A stretch of 64,000 bases of DNA from Lycium barbarum. Taxonomy: Eukaryota > Streptophyta > Magnoliopsida > Solanales > Solanaceae. The notes under the pieces were generated by a model. That model did not search any database, was not told where the DNA came from, and saw only the letters and a list, made by a program, of their open reading frames with translations. The DNA lies in the NCBI RefSeq assembly GCF_019175385.1, contig NC_083342.1:119908376-119972375 (forward strand), in the 5' to 3' direction. Of this stretch, positions 1 through 11,300 are shown piece by piece. The translations under genes and the position numbers were made by a program. Each line of letters begins with the position of its first letter. Positions within the stretch are counted from its first letter, which is position 1.

Positions 1-3000
1 CAATTCCCGCAGAAAAGATTGTAGCCACATCATTTCCTTTGTGGCCTCCGTCACAGCAACGTACTCAGCCTCACAACTAGAGAGAGCTATTATCTTTTGC
101 AACTTGGAAACCCAAGAGATTGCAGTACCTCCGAAGGTGTAAACATACCCGGATGTGCTCTTTCTGCTATCAATATCACCACCGTTGTCAGCATCAACAT
201 ACCCTTGCAATCCTGTTTTTGATTTTCGGAAATACAGAGCTGAACTCGAGCTGCCTTTCAGATATCTGAATATCCACTTCACAGCCTCCCAGTGTTGCTT
301 TCCCGGATTGCTCATAAATCGGCTGACAACTCCCACTGCATGTGCAATGTCTGGCCTTGTACATATCATTGCATACATAAGACTACCGATTGCAGATGCA
401 TAAGGTATCTTGTCCATCTGCTTCTTCTCATCCTCGGTTGTCGGCGACTGATCCTTTGACAACCGAAAGTGTCCAGCCAAGGGAGTGCTGACTGGCTTGG
501 CATCATGCATGTTAAACCTTTTGATAACTTTCCTCACATATTTTTCTTGTGAGAGTTTGATGCCCTCCTTGCTTCGGTCGATTCTCATCCCAAGGATTTG
601 CTTTGCAGCTCCCAAATCCTTCATTGCAAACTCTTCCGATAACCCTTTTTTCAACCGATCAATCTCCTGTAGGTTTGCTCCTGCGATTAGCATGTCGTCG
701 ACATAGAGTAGCAGTATCATGTACGAGTCTTCAAATTTTTTGAAGTAACAGCAGTGATCTGCCTCGCACCTTGAAAAATCAGCTTTCTTCATAAAGCTGT
801 CAAACTTTAAATACCACTGTCTTGGAGCCTGTTTTAGTCCGTACAGACTCTTTTGAAGTTTGCACACCGGATTCTCCTTTCCTTTGATTTTGAATCCCTC
901 CGGCTGTCGCATGTAGATTTCCTCGTCTAGATCACCGTGAAGAAATGCAGTTTTCACGTCCATCTGTTGCAGATGTAGATTTTCCTTTGCTACCAGCCCA
1001 AGAACAGTTCTGATAGTCACCATCTTGACTACGGGAGAGAAGATCTCTATATAGTCAATGCCTTCTTTCTGTTGAAATCCCTTTGCAACCAACCTTGCTT
1101 TATAACGCTTGCTTCCATTGGGTTCTTCCTTTATCCGATAAACCCATTTGTTTTGCAATGCCTTTTTATCCTTTGGCAACTCGGATAATTCCCATGTATG
1201 ATTTGCCGATAGTGAATCCATTTCATCCTTCATTGCCAGCTCCCACTTAGTCGATTCATCGACTTGCATTGCTTCTTCATAACATTCCGGCTCCCCTCTA
1301 TCAGTGAGTAGAATGTAGTTGAGGGATGGAGAGTACCTGTGAAGCGGCTTCCTGATCCTGGATGATCTACGCAGCTCTGTTATTGGCGTCTGTTCATTTG
1401 TTTCAGAATCAGCACTTTCATCAGCACCTTCTCGGATTGTTTGTTCCTCTGCCTCGGTTGTACCTGGCTGCGGCTCAGGTGCCGGAAAGTCCCTCAAATC
1501 GACTATTTCCGATTCCTTGTCCTGACATTCTGAATTCTTTTGCAGCTTGTCTTTGTACAGTACCTCTTCGTTAAAGACAACATTCCTGCTTCGGATGATC
1601 TTCCGATTTTGTTCATCCCAAAATCGGTACCCAAGCTCGGTGTCACCATAGCCAATAAAGTAACACTTCTTTGATTTTGGATCAAGCTTGCTTCTAGCCG
1701 TATCATCATTATGAACATATGATAAGCAACCGAACACTTTCAGAAATGAAAGATTTACCTTCTTGCCACTCCAGACTTCTTCTGGAATTCTGAAATCCAA
1801 GGGAACTGACGGTCCTCGGTTAATTAAGAAGGCCGCGGTATTGACTGCATCTACCCAGAATGTCTTGGGCAGTCCAGAGTGTATTCTCATACTCCGAGCA
1901 CGCTCGTTCAACGTTCGGTTCATTCTTTCGGCTACTCCATTCTGTTGCGGCGTTCCAGGAATAGTCTTCATCATCTTGATCCCATTATCGGCACAATATC
2001 GTTTGAAATCACCATCAGTGTATTCTCCGCCGTTGTCGGACCTCAAACACTTCAACTTGAGGTTTGTTTCATTCTTGACCATGGCTTTCCATCTTTTGAA
2101 TACACTAAACACATCGGATTTATTTTTCATAAAATAAACCCATACCTTCCTGGTTGAATCATCAATGAAGGTCACGTAGTAGTGTGATCCTCCAAGGGAG
2201 GGTACAGTGGTAGGTCCCCACACGTCTGTGTGCACCAATTCCAGCTTTTCAACCTTCAACTCTCTGCCTGCACTTGAGAAGCTTACTCGCTTTTGTTTTC
2301 CGAGAATGCAGCTCTCACACGTATGAAGGTCCACCGTCTTCAGCTCCGGAATTAAGCCATTTGTCACCAACAGCTTCATCCCCTTCTGGCTGATATGCCC
2401 AAGCCGACAATGCCACAAATCTGTCTTCTTTGTGTTGTCAACCACAGCAACAATATCACGACAGCTATCCGTCATGTAGAGAGTGCCAATCTTCTTTCCT
2501 CGGCCAACTACCATAGCACCTTTCGCCACCTTCCAAGACCCATTACCAAAGTTGAGATCATATCCCTCATCATCAAGCTGACCTACTGAAATCAGGTTTT
2601 GCATCAGCTTTGGAACATGTCTAACTTTTGTAATCTTCCACGAGGATCCATTTGACATCTTCAAATTAATGTCTCCCGTGCCAACAACGTCTAGCGGCTC
2701 TCCATCGGCTAAATAAACTTTGCCGAGATTCCCAGCCACGTAGTTTGTCATTATATCATGATGTGGGGTGGTATGAAAGGACGCTCCTGAGTCAAGCACC
2801 CAAGAGTCTATCGGGCTGTCAACCGATAGCAACAACGCATCGCCAATGTCTTCCGTAGCAGCGTTGATTCCAGCCCCCTTGTTGTCCTCCTTCTTTGGCA
2901 CCCTGCAGTTCTTCTTGAAGTGACCTGGTTTTCCACAGTTCCAACACTCAAATGTTCGTCCTGGTCTGGATTGACCCCTGCCATTCCTTGACTTCGATCT

Positions 3001-3651
3001 GCCCCTATTTCGGTTGTAGTTTCTGTCATAATTTCTGCTTCTGTTTTCAACATTAAAAGCAGAATTCGTCGATGCCTCTCCAGAATCTGTCCTGCGCACT
3101 TCCTCAGCAAGGATACGATCCCTAACATCGTTGAACTTTAGTTTGTCACTGCCGACAGAATTACTAACCGCTGCTCTCATTGGCTCCCAGCTATTTGGTA
3201 GGGATGCCAACAAAATTAGAGCTTGCACTTCATTATCGAAGTCAATTTTTACCGATGACAATTGATTTACAATGGTATTGAATTCATTTACGTGTGCAGC
3301 AACATGAGCATTTTCCATCATCTTTAGATGAAATAGTTTCTTCATGAGAAATACCTTATTATTTGCCAAAGGTTTCTCATACATGTCAGACAATACCTTC
3401 ATCATATCTGCGGTGGTCTTCTCCTTTGCCACGTTGTTAGCAACGTTCTTCGACAGCGTCAGCCGAATGACTCCCAGAACTTGTCTGTCGAGGAGATTCC
3501 AATCTGCTTGCTTCATCTCCTCTGGTTTCGGACTCAGAGGTTCATGAAGCTTTCTGCCATATAAATAATCTTCAATTTGCATTCTCCAGAACGCAAAATC
3601 TGTACCATCGAATTTACCGATGCCGTGCGTCGTACCATCTTCGCCTCCCAT
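1..3651 (-). CDS. copia gag-pol polyprotein, 3' partial
   Basis: The frame opens at an ATG on the minus strand (3649-3651) and stays open for 1217 codons to the window edge. Gag comes first, with a CCHC zinc knuckle (CWNCGKPGHFKKNC) near residues 236-249. An aspartic protease follows with a DSGAS active site. Next comes integrase, with an HHCC zinc finger and the D-D-E triad (Asp in HTDVWGP near residue 474, Asp in RSDNGGEY, Glu in GVAERMNRT near 570). The RT has the YVDDM catalytic motif near residue 982 (bases 691-706), and RNase H begins with DAD. I saw no stop or frameshift in the visible part. The product would make and integrate the element's cDNA in virus-like particles. Activity cannot be judged without the missing end. 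Confidence 0.92.
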   Translation of the reverse strand, partial: MGGEDGTTHGIGKFDGTDFAFWRMQIEDYLYGRKLHEPLSPKPEEMKQADWNLLDRQVLGVIRLTLSKNVANNVAKEKTTADMMKVLSDMYEKPLANNKVFLMKKLFHLKMMENAHVAAHVNEFNTIVNQLSSVKIDFDNEVQALILLASLPNSWEPMRAAVSNSVGSDKLKFNDVRDRILAEEVRRTDSGEASTNSAFNVENRSRNYDRNYNRNRGRSKSRNGRGQSRPGRTFECWNCGKPGHFKKNCRVPKKEDNKGAGINAATEDIGDALLLSVDSPIDSWVLDSGASFHTTPHHDIMTNYVAGNLGKVYLADGEPLDVVGTGDINLKMSNGSSWKITKVRHVPKLMQNLISVGQLDDEGYDLNFGNGSWKVAKGAMVVGRGKKIGTLYMTDSCRDIVAVVDNTKKTDLWHCRLGHISQKGMKLLVTNGLIPELKTVDLHTCESCILGKQKRVSFSSAGRELKVEKLELVHTDVWGPTTVPSLGGSHYYVTFIDDSTRKVWVYFMKNKSDVFSVFKRWKAMVKNETNLKLKCLRSDNGGEYTDGDFKRYCADNGIKMMKTIPGTPQQNGVAERMNRTLNERARSMRIHSGLPKTFWVDAVNTAAFLINRGPSVPLDFRIPEEVWSGKKVNLSFLKVFGCLSYVHNDDTARSKLDPKSKKCYFIGYGDTELGYRFWDEQNRKIIRSRNVVFNEEVLYKDKLQKNSECQDKESEIVDLRDFPAPEPQPGTTEAEEQTIREGADESADSETNEQTPITELRRSSRIRKPLHRYSPSLNYILLTDRGEPECYEEAMQVDESTKWELAMKDEMDSLSANHTWELSELPKDKKALQNKWVYRIKEEPNGSKRYKARLVAKGFQQKEGIDYIEIFSPVVKMVTIRTVLGLVAKENLHLQQMDVKTAFLHGDLDEEIYMRQPEGFKIKGKENPVCKLQKSLYGLKQAPRQWYLKFDSFMKKADFSRCEADHCCYFKKFEDSYMILLLYVDDMLIAGANLQEIDRLKKGLSEEFAMKDLGAAKQILGMRIDRSKEGIKLSQEKYVRKVIKRFNMHDAKPVSTPLAGHFRLSKDQSPTTEDEKKQMDKIPYASAIGSLMYAMICTRPDIAHAVGVVSRFMSNPGKQHWEAVKWIFRYLKGSSSSALYFRKSKTGLQGYVDADNGGDIDSRKSTSGYVYTFGGTAISWVSKLQKIIALSSCEAEYVAVTEATKEMMWLQSFLREL

Positions 3652-3678
3652 CGTTTCTAAATCACAACACAACCTGTT

Positions 3679-3690
3679 GCTCTGATACCA
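3679..3690 (-). other. Primer binding site, tRNA-iMet type
   Basis: On the minus strand this reads TGGTATCAGAGC, the complement of the 3' end of plant initiator tRNA-Met. It lies two bases inside the LTR boundary, the usual copia layout, and fixes where the LTR ends. Confidence 0.9.
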
Positions 3691-3692
3691 GT

Positions 3693-4233
3693 TGTTAGGA
3701 TTTAAATCCCAAATCCGACCTTTGTAAGCAGGTTCCCAGGAAAGATTGGAGGGTCACAGCTGGACCACTTAAATACCAACCTCCTTAGACAGAACCTACT
3801 TACGCCGTGATGTAAGCGAAGAATAAATAGCACACACAGATTTATAGTGGTTCACCCTCAATGTGAGAGCTACGTCCACATTGCTGCTGCAGATCTTATT
3901 AAAGAAGAAATATTACAAGTGTTTACAACACTCAACCTCACAACCCCAATCCCAATTACACTCAAGAATTTTACCACAGAAAATTCTCTCAAAGACCTTC
4001 TCTTACTTAGGCCTTTCACTAAGAGTATTTCTCTTAGATTTTTTCTCTCTTGGGATGTGTATAGCAAATGATCTTAATGATGTCTTACAAATGAACCATA
4101 AGCTACCTATTTATAGGAATGAATTTCCTATGATGAGGTAAGCGCTTACATCACAACTATTATGAGGTAAGCGCTTACATCACGACTATGTGAACAAAAG
4201 AATTGACTTGTTTGGCCAATTCCACACCTAACA
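3693..4233 (-). repeat. 5' LTR of the copia element
   Basis: This 541-bp LTR begins TGTTAGG and ends CCTAACA, so it has the TG...CA ends and a 7-bp terminal inverted repeat. It sits just outside the primer site. A direct pair of about 22 bp (motif GAGGTAAGCGCTTACATCAC) lies near 4134-4184 and could be an enhancer-like repeat in U3. A TATTTATAGG stretch near 4109 could be a minus-strand promoter element. Only one LTR is visible, so its age cannot be estimated by LTR divergence. Confidence 0.88.
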
Positions 4234-5483
4234 AATTCAAGATCCGCAACTAAACCCCTAATTAACTATTAAACTGCTCCAATAATGATGTCTTCTTCAT
4301 CACTAAATCATACCACCATCGCCGCCAGCCCGCCACCAACCAAATCCACCACTAAATTTACAAATCATTATTGATGATTTTTAATAATGTAATATTAAGA
4401 ACAGGTTAAAGCGAGAGAGAAAAATAAAAGAAATTGAAGATTGATAGGAAAAAATGGAAGCTTGCCGGAAAAATGTTCCGGCCAAGATCTGTTACTATTT
4501 TCATATGATGACAATGAAGACTCTTGTCCTACAAACCTTATACGAAGAATAATCCAAATTAGAATTCAAGAAAGAATAATCCAAATCAGAATTCAAGAAT
4601 CTTTTTAGGAACACAAAAAAAAAAAAAAAGACAAATTTAAAAATAGAAATGCAATTGAAAGAAAAAGTCTTTGCTCTCAAATCAAAGTCAAATTACAGTG
4701 TAATTGGTAGTGAACGGTGAAGAAGAGAAATTGGGAATTGGTAGTGGTATTTTGATTTTGGTGGTGGTGGGTTTAGTGGTGGCTATTGAAATCAGCGGAA
4801 GTGGTGGCTATTGAAATCTGGTGTCGATGGTGGTTTGGGAGTGATAGCAGTGTTGGTGGTGGTGATATATATGGTGAAGATGGTGAAGGGGGGAGGGGGC
4901 GGCGTAGTTGTAGTCAAATTTAAAAGAAGAAGGGTTTGGGGCTGGAGTGTAAGCGTGGCGTAAGGGTGGAGGAAGGGGGGGGGGGGGGGGGGCTGGGGGT
5001 TGATGCTTGTTAAATGAAGAAGAAGAAGAAGAGGGGTTTGGGGTGGGGGTGGTGGTGAGGGTGAGGGTGTGGGTGGTGAAATGGAGAAGAAGGAAAGACT
5101 TTTTTTTTATTAAAATATAATTTTTTTAATCATAACTTTTCATTTCAGTATTAAAATTAAAAAAATAGTTTTTTTAATTATTAAAATTTCATTTCACTCT
5201 CCTATTTTTTAATTATAATTTTTTTTTTGTGCCACATCAGCTTCTAGGGTGGTAATAAATTCACTTTTAAGATGGTCAGGGGGTTAATAGGTCGCCCGAT
5301 TAGTTTGAGTGTGAATTTAAATTTTCAGGTATAATTCAGGGGTCATTTGATGTATTTTGCCTTAGTTGTCGTGTTAATAGACGAGTTGACTTCCACACTC
5401 CCAAGCCCAGCCCATATCTTTCTAACCTGCCACACCAAAATCCATTATCCGTACCTTTAACAATAAGATTAATTAATTTATTA
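4234..5483. other. Non-genic spacer with G-rich tract
   Basis: I find no gene here. From 4740 to 5090 the plus strand is strongly G-rich with GGT and GGA runs and a poly-G tract of about 18 bases around 4975-4992. Around 5275-5360 there is a sequence of the type found at the ends of Solanaceae foldback transposons (matching 'remaining value' wording is not possible without a search), but I cannot find its partner. A stretch at 5388-5450 resembles 18395-18470 and may be an old shared repeat. Confidence 0.5.
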
Positions 5484-5741
5484 CTCCCGCCGTCGATATT
5501 TACTTGTTCATGTTTGACTTGATACATTTTTAAGAAATAATAAATAAATTTTATTATATTACGTTTAATTATTATAAGTCATCTCACTCATTGGGAAATA
5601 AATTAAAATTAATTAGCACTTAATAATAAAGGTAAAATAGGTATAAAGTGGTAAATTATCTCTTAATATATTTCAAATAAGACAAGTAAAAGTGGACATC
5701 ACTTTCTAGAATAGCGAACAAGAAAAAATGGATGGATTGAG
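5484..5741. mobile_element. Stowaway-type MITE
   Basis: This 258-bp element starts CTCCCGCCGTCGATATTTAC and ends with a diverged inverted copy, ending GGATTGAG. It is flanked by TA on both sides (5482-5483 and 5742-5743), as expected for Tc1/mariner-derived Stowaway MITEs. It has no coding capacity. Its right flank is only two bases from the start of the next Helitron. Confidence 0.75.
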
Positions 5742-5744
5742 TAA

Positions 5745-7560
5745 TCTATATATTATATAAAGCTAGGCATAGACAAGGTGATGTGCCACATCTCTATGGC
5801 CTAGAAAGCTATTTATCTTTTTTCTCCAATTTTTTGGCTTTTACCTCATTTTTCTTCAATTTAAAAAATCTTACCCTATCATTCTTTTCATTTAAATCTA
5901 CACTAAGGTCCACAAGTCACGTCCCTTAAGAGACAACCGGTACAAAAATTCCAAGAGTCATTGCTATTAAATGAATAATTATTTCTTGCCTAACCGTCAT
6001 AATAACTCATTACGATTAATTTGCATATGTCGCCTCCTATTCTTCTTGAGGGAAATGAAGGGCGTTATATATATACCTAATCATATTCACAATTACTTGT
6101 CCAAAATTGTAGAAAATAAAATTAACCTTGCCAATAAGTATAACCTATTTCATACTCCTGTTTTGCTATTCGGCATGGCCATGTTGGATGATTTATTCTT
6201 GCTCTTTAGTGTGTGCTTGCGAGAATCTTTGCGTGTTCGGTTTATAAAGACTCCACCTTGACAAATTTAGGTTGGTTGAAATGTTTTTTTTCCGGTTTAG
6301 TCCTCTTTTTATTGTTGTAATTGTTTTCTTTTCGTTCTTGTAAGTTTGTTTTCGTAGTTACCATTAAGTAAAGCTCTTTTTTCCCTCTTCCCCTTATGGT
6401 ACTTCTAATGACATTCCATTTAACCGCTCTAGCCAATGGAAAAAGTATAATATTGAATTACTTGATCCTGTAATTATTGCTCTACCTTTGTCGATGTATA
6501 TTTGGTGAGTATTATTATCTGTATTTTTTGTACTTCTCTTTTCCTCTCTTATTTTCTGGGACTGTTTGTGTGATGTCCATTTAGTATTTTTACTACCTTC
6601 ACTTATTTTCTTTCATCAGTTATCGAGTTTTATCTATTGCTAACCTTTAATTCAACGCCGCAAATCATTGGATATTTTTAGTCTTCCCTTATTTTTTCCT
6701 TCAGTTTCCCAATTTGTCATACACAGTCATACACAATATGGATGGCAGGATACTTAGTTTTCTTCCACCCATTAATAAATTATATTCGGATATAGGATAC
6801 GTCTTTTAAAAGTTGAGTTAAAAATCCATGATATTGCGGCTTCGAAAAAGTTGCTACTGACTTGGAACAAATAATGACCAATTTACGAGAGAACAATTAA
6901 GCAATCAATTATACCACATAAAATTGCTTCATGATTGTCTATATTTTTGATTTTAGAACCTTCACTAATGTTTCCACCTTGATTTCTATTTTTGTGCGAA
7001 TAATATGAAAATAAGGTGTCTACATCAAGCTGCTCTTATTTATTATATATTATTATACACTATTTCTTACTTCTCAATTTATATTATTATTAATATTTTT
7101 ATTTATTATTCTTAATTCTGATTCGTTATTCTTGGATCTTGATGATCAACAATTTGATGGGTCATAGAAGTTGGATGAGAGAGGGTAATTAAGAGAATGA
7201 AAGAAGTAATGTTTGAGGTTTTTTGGGCTTTCTAACATAAATATGATGAAATAATGGGAAAAAACACGCACAAAAAAAATCCTTTTAGATTTCAAAGGAG
7301 GAGAAACTTATGAAAACATTAGGATTAACTCTCTAATAAATGGAAACAAAGGGGTTATATTCATATACAATGGAAGAATTATAATATAAAAATATAGTTT
7401 TAACTAAATATTATTCAAAACCAATTTTATCTTCTCTATTTGATTTAAGCCCTTACTTGATGAAATCTAATCTATTTGTATTTAATTAGAGGCTTAAACA
7501 TTCTTATTATTCCGATATTGACTAAGATTATTTAGACTTTCGCGCGGTTAAATTAACTAG
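5745..7560 (+). mobile_element. Non-autonomous Helitron
   Basis: The element starts TCTATATATTATATAAAGC, shared with starts at 37397 and 51459, and ends in a GC-rich CGCGCGG segment followed by AATTAACTAG. Its flanks are A on the left (5744) and T on the right (7561), with no target duplication, which fits rolling-circle Helitron insertion between A and T. It is 1816 bp with no Rep/helicase coding. The 3' hairpin is degenerate compared with the copy at 39571-39581. The short ORFs inside look like chance. Confidence 0.72.
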
Positions 7561-7898
7561 TTAATTTATTATATTTGGAATATCAGTAAGTCATTCTTAC
7601 CCTTTTGCAACATTGGCTGATTGCAAGACGAAAGGCCATTACGTGTAGAAACCAGAACACTCAAAACAAATTTATGAGTTTTTTTTTATGGATCAATGGT
7701 CTGAGTTTTAATAAGCTAAATGACACTATAGCTGTCAGGTTGGGATTTCTAATTCTAATTCCAAGTCTCATTCATCTTCTTCAAGTTCTTTAGCTTGCAT
7801 CAATGGTGATATATAATAGCAATTTCACATAGGAAAACAGACGAGTTCGATATCTCCCAAGTCTAAAATAAAACGTGGAACAGATATATTCTCATGCA

Positions 7899-7946
7899 TC
7901 AATAACAACAACAACAACATACCCAGTTTATTCCCACTTGTGAGAT
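7899..7946 (-). repeat. Truncated LINE/SINE 3' tail
   Basis: The plus strand reads (CAA)n followed by CATACCCAGT and a TTCCCAC segment. This is nearly the same as the 3' tail of the RTE LINE at 55625-55660. It is most likely a severely 5'-truncated copy or a SINE that shares that tail. Confidence 0.5.
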
Positions 7947-8189
7947 ATATCCTCATGCATCATCACAGTTAATTCACCATCTTGATGATTAAATCTCAGC
8001 CGCACGTTTCATTAATCTCGTAAACCAGCCCAATGGCCGACCCGGGTCTGTTTTATCAGTTGCACGATTTCCTTCGGAGGCACTATTCTTTAATTTTTAT
8101 CCCTCAAATTGGTGGTCTTTAATTTCTGTCCTTTACCTAATGCCCCGAGATCTTGGATTCAAATCCCAGCTCAATTAAAAAAAACACAT

Positions 8190-10952
8190 TTTTTTGCGCG
8201 GATTGCCCTTTATTTGGGCTGATCTTTAATTTTTGCCCTTCAAATTGGTGGTATTTAAGTTTTTTCCCTTCGCCTAATACTCCGAGGTTATGGGTTCGAA
8301 CTCCAGCTCAGCTAAAAAAAAAAAACTAACGCAAGGCAAATATTTGGATTTGTAAGGCATAATTTGTAAATTTTGCCTTGAGGCCAAAATTCTACCTTAA
8401 GGCAGAGTTTTGAAGGCAAAACTCTACCTTGCGATTTCTTTTAAATTTTTGACTGAGCAGAGGTTTGAACCTGAAACCAAGAAATTTTTAGCGAAGGACT
8501 GTCACGACCCGACTAGGGGCCATGACGGGTACCCGGGGCTAACCACCGAGCACCACTCATTCTACGTTCCTTCATTAATCTCATGCTCATAATCATAAGG
8601 AAACCATTTTCATTTGAAACATATCTACCTTTATATACATAAGCGCTTCGGCTATCAAAATGATATACATACAATAATGACATCGTGAGACCATGCCACC
8701 CACACATACGCATCTACGAGCCTCTACTAGAGTACTAGACATATGGACGGGACAGGACCTCGTCGTGCCCAAAACATATATACACAAAATAATAATTCAA
8801 TGGCACCTCCGGAACAATGGAGTGCTCTCAAGTCTGCTGATAGCTCCTATGAATCTGGATCACCTCCCTGTCTACCTGTGGGCATGAACACAACGTCCAG
8901 AGAAAAGGACGTCAGTATGAATATTGTACTGAGTATGTAAGGCATAAACAATAACAAAACATCAATGAAACAGGGGGATATCAAATGAAGAACAATATGT
9001 AACTGACTGTAAATTTTAATAGAAATAATGCATGCTGTCTTACTTCATAAACATCATCATCATATCATGTATGCATATATATATATGTATAAGCTGCCCT
9101 ACCATATAGGTACGGTGTGATCATCATTAGCCCGCGTCCGGGGTAACCATCTCATGCCGCCCACTAGTGGTGTCTGCCCATGCCCTAGACATGGTGTATA
9201 CGCTGCCCGCCTTAGTGGTGTCTGCCCGGCCATATAGGCACGGTGTAATATCATCATCATGTACTCATCATAATGCATGCATAGAAACTCAAAGACAACT
9301 ATACTTTATCGGGGTGACATAAGGTCGTGAACCCCCGATTCCGTTATGGAGCATTTATAAGCATTCTGCCTCACCTTGAAGGAATTAGCATATAAGGTGA
9401 GTGTAGCACAATGAACAACATCACATAATCGTAAATAGGATCATCAACTTTGTAGAAACATCATATCATTATCATACTCGTGACGTATCTCTTATCTTAT
9501 CTCATATGAAATACTTCATGCACATGGACTCATAGTCTCTAGAGTATAAGAGGGTCATGGAGAATAAAGGAAGATCATGTCATGAGATTCATGCCTTAGA
9601 AAGAAGGGACTAGCCTCACATACCTTTCCGCCTAGCTACACTATCGCTTGAACGTTCTCCTTCACTGCTCATGTTTCTACCTTCAAGAGAGTTCGTATCA
9701 ACATTAGATAATCGATAGCTTAGCATACTTGACTAGAGCTAGAGAAAATTGGGCAGCATTTCCTTTGTTTATACAACTTTCCCCATGTCATATAGCAACT
9801 TCCAAACGTCTATAATAACATTTGCAACATCATAAGCAACAATCTTCATACACCTATATTATCCACATTTCCCAAATTTCACTTCAATTCACCCATAACC
9901 ATGGTCGTAGTACACTATTGCATTTACTCATCATATCAAGTTTATCTCATGTTCTTAATATCATTTATAACATAATTATAATCACGACATATCAAAAATC
10001 ATGACTCATTTCAAACTACTATTCAAAAATGCCACTATTCTTGTATTCATAACCCATTTTCTATTTCCTTCTACAATCCAAGTATTTCAACCTCTCAATA
10101 CCTCAAACAACATGGGATGATCATAAAACTTACCTTAGATAGTGTGGGAATAAGCCTTGAGTGGAAATACTTCACTTGAGGAAAATCCTAGCTTCTATTT
10201 CCAAGAGAATTCTTGACTTGGATGAACCCTAGTGAGCTTCTCACACTTGATTCACTTGAATTTATGATGTTGATCTTTGATTCCCCTTGTATTCTCGAAG
10301 ATGAAATATATAGAACCCTCTAGAAGCCTTGAGAGAGAGATGGAGAAGTGTGGAAATGAAATTAGTGAAGTGGGAACATGTACTTATACTTGGAACTTAT
10401 TCAGCCCGGCGGGACTTCCACGGACACTTATACGGTCCGTACAATATTATACGGTCCGTATAAGTGACCGTACTTCACCATCAGAGAAACAACATTTCTA
10501 TTGGGTGTTATACGGACCGTATAAGTCGGTCGTATAACCCCATTTCCTGAAATGATTTTCGTCGTTTCATTTGATCTTCGATCCGTATGGAACCTTCTTG
10601 ACACTTGTTTAACACCTCATTAGCAATATAAGGGACGTTATAACTCTTCTCCAATACATCATTAAGTCATCACTAACTAGTCACTCGTAAATCCTTTTCG
10701 ATACATAACGTATACCTTGCCTTCCTTGGCAAACTTTCTTCTCTTGCCTCGAATGTCTTTGAAATCTCAATTAGGATCATCAAATGCTATTTCTTACTTA
10801 TTGAAACATGGTATACTTCGTGCCCTTCGTTAGTCTATTCACTGCACATTAACGGAAAAAATTTCGAGGTGTAACAAGGACAAAAGTTAAAAGACCACCA
10901 ATTTGAGGGGAAAAAATTAAAGACCACCCCCAGCTAAGGGAAATCTTGCAAA
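8190..10952. mobile_element. Foldback element, inner copy interrupted by solo LTR
   Basis: The left arm starts near TTTGCGCGGATTGCCCTT and the right arm, after 10882, is its diverged inverse, ending with AAATCTTGCAAATTGCCC. It belongs to the same family as the surrounding element, with short palindromes around AAACTCTGCCTTAAGG. Removing the solo LTR and one AGGAC copy restores a short foldback of about 390 bp. Confidence 0.55.
8500..10876. mobile_element. Solo LTR, gypsy-like, with 5-bp target duplication
   Basis: The 2377-bp segment starts TGTCACGACCC and ends GGTGTAACA, the TG...CA ends of an LTR. It is flanked by a perfect AGGAC duplication (8495-8499 and 10877-10881). No gag, pol, primer site or polypurine tract is present, so recombination between two LTRs probably left this copy. 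It contains internal repeats: TAGTGGTGTCTGCCC twice near 9164-9225, and several TACGGTCCGTA-type palindromes at 10420-10530. Assignment to gypsy rests on the large size and start motif only. Confidence 0.82.
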
Positions 10953-11194
10953 TTGCCCAAAAAAAAAAAAGAATTTCGCAAGGCAGAGTTTTGTAGCAAA
11001 ATTAGGCTTATTCGAGCAAAAGTTAGGCCTTTAAGGCAGAATTTTGCAAAATTTCAACTGAAGAAAAAAGTTTTTTTTTTTTTTTTTCGCTCAATGTAAA
11101 TTTGTAGCTTAAGGTAGAGTTTTGCCTTCAGGTATAAGGCAAAACTCTGCCTTAAGGTAGAGTTTTGCCATCAAAACTCTACCTTAATCAAACT

Positions 11195-11300
11195 CTGCCT
11201 TATCAGGGAGAGTTTGAGGAAAAACTCTGCCTTATCAGGGAGAGGTTGAGGCAAAACTCTGCCTTATCAGGGAGAGGTTGAGGCAAAACTCTATCTTGCG
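11195..11300. repeat. Minisatellite, about 31-bp unit x3
   Basis: The unit AAACTCTGCCTTATCAGGGA plus GAGGTTGAGGC is repeated about three times with few changes. It lies in the interior of the outer foldback element and probably arose from its AAACTCTGCCTT palindromes. Confidence 0.8.

Larger units (their letters stand above)
1..4233 (-). mobile_element. Ty1/copia LTR retrotransposon, cut by window edge
   Basis: This is a copia-superfamily element read on the minus strand: LTR (3693-4233), primer binding site (3679-3690), then gag-pol from 3651 down to base 1. The domain order protease, integrase, reverse transcriptase, RNase H (integrase before RT) defines copia rather than gypsy. The gag style and integrase sequence resemble the Tnt1/Tork group, from memory. 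The rest of RNase H, the polypurine tract and the second LTR lie outside the window, so the 5-bp target duplication (AATTC expected, 4234-4238) cannot be checked. The long uninterrupted frame suggests a fairly young insertion. Confidence 0.93.

Noticed and set aside
1763..2157. Plus-strand frames of 92-124 codons
   Set aside because: They lie antisense to the copia integrase and share its conserved sequence constraints only.
2808..3128. Minus-strand 106-codon frame with arginine-rich sequence
   Set aside because: It overlaps the gag-pol CCHC region in another frame; the true frame is the one starting at 3651.
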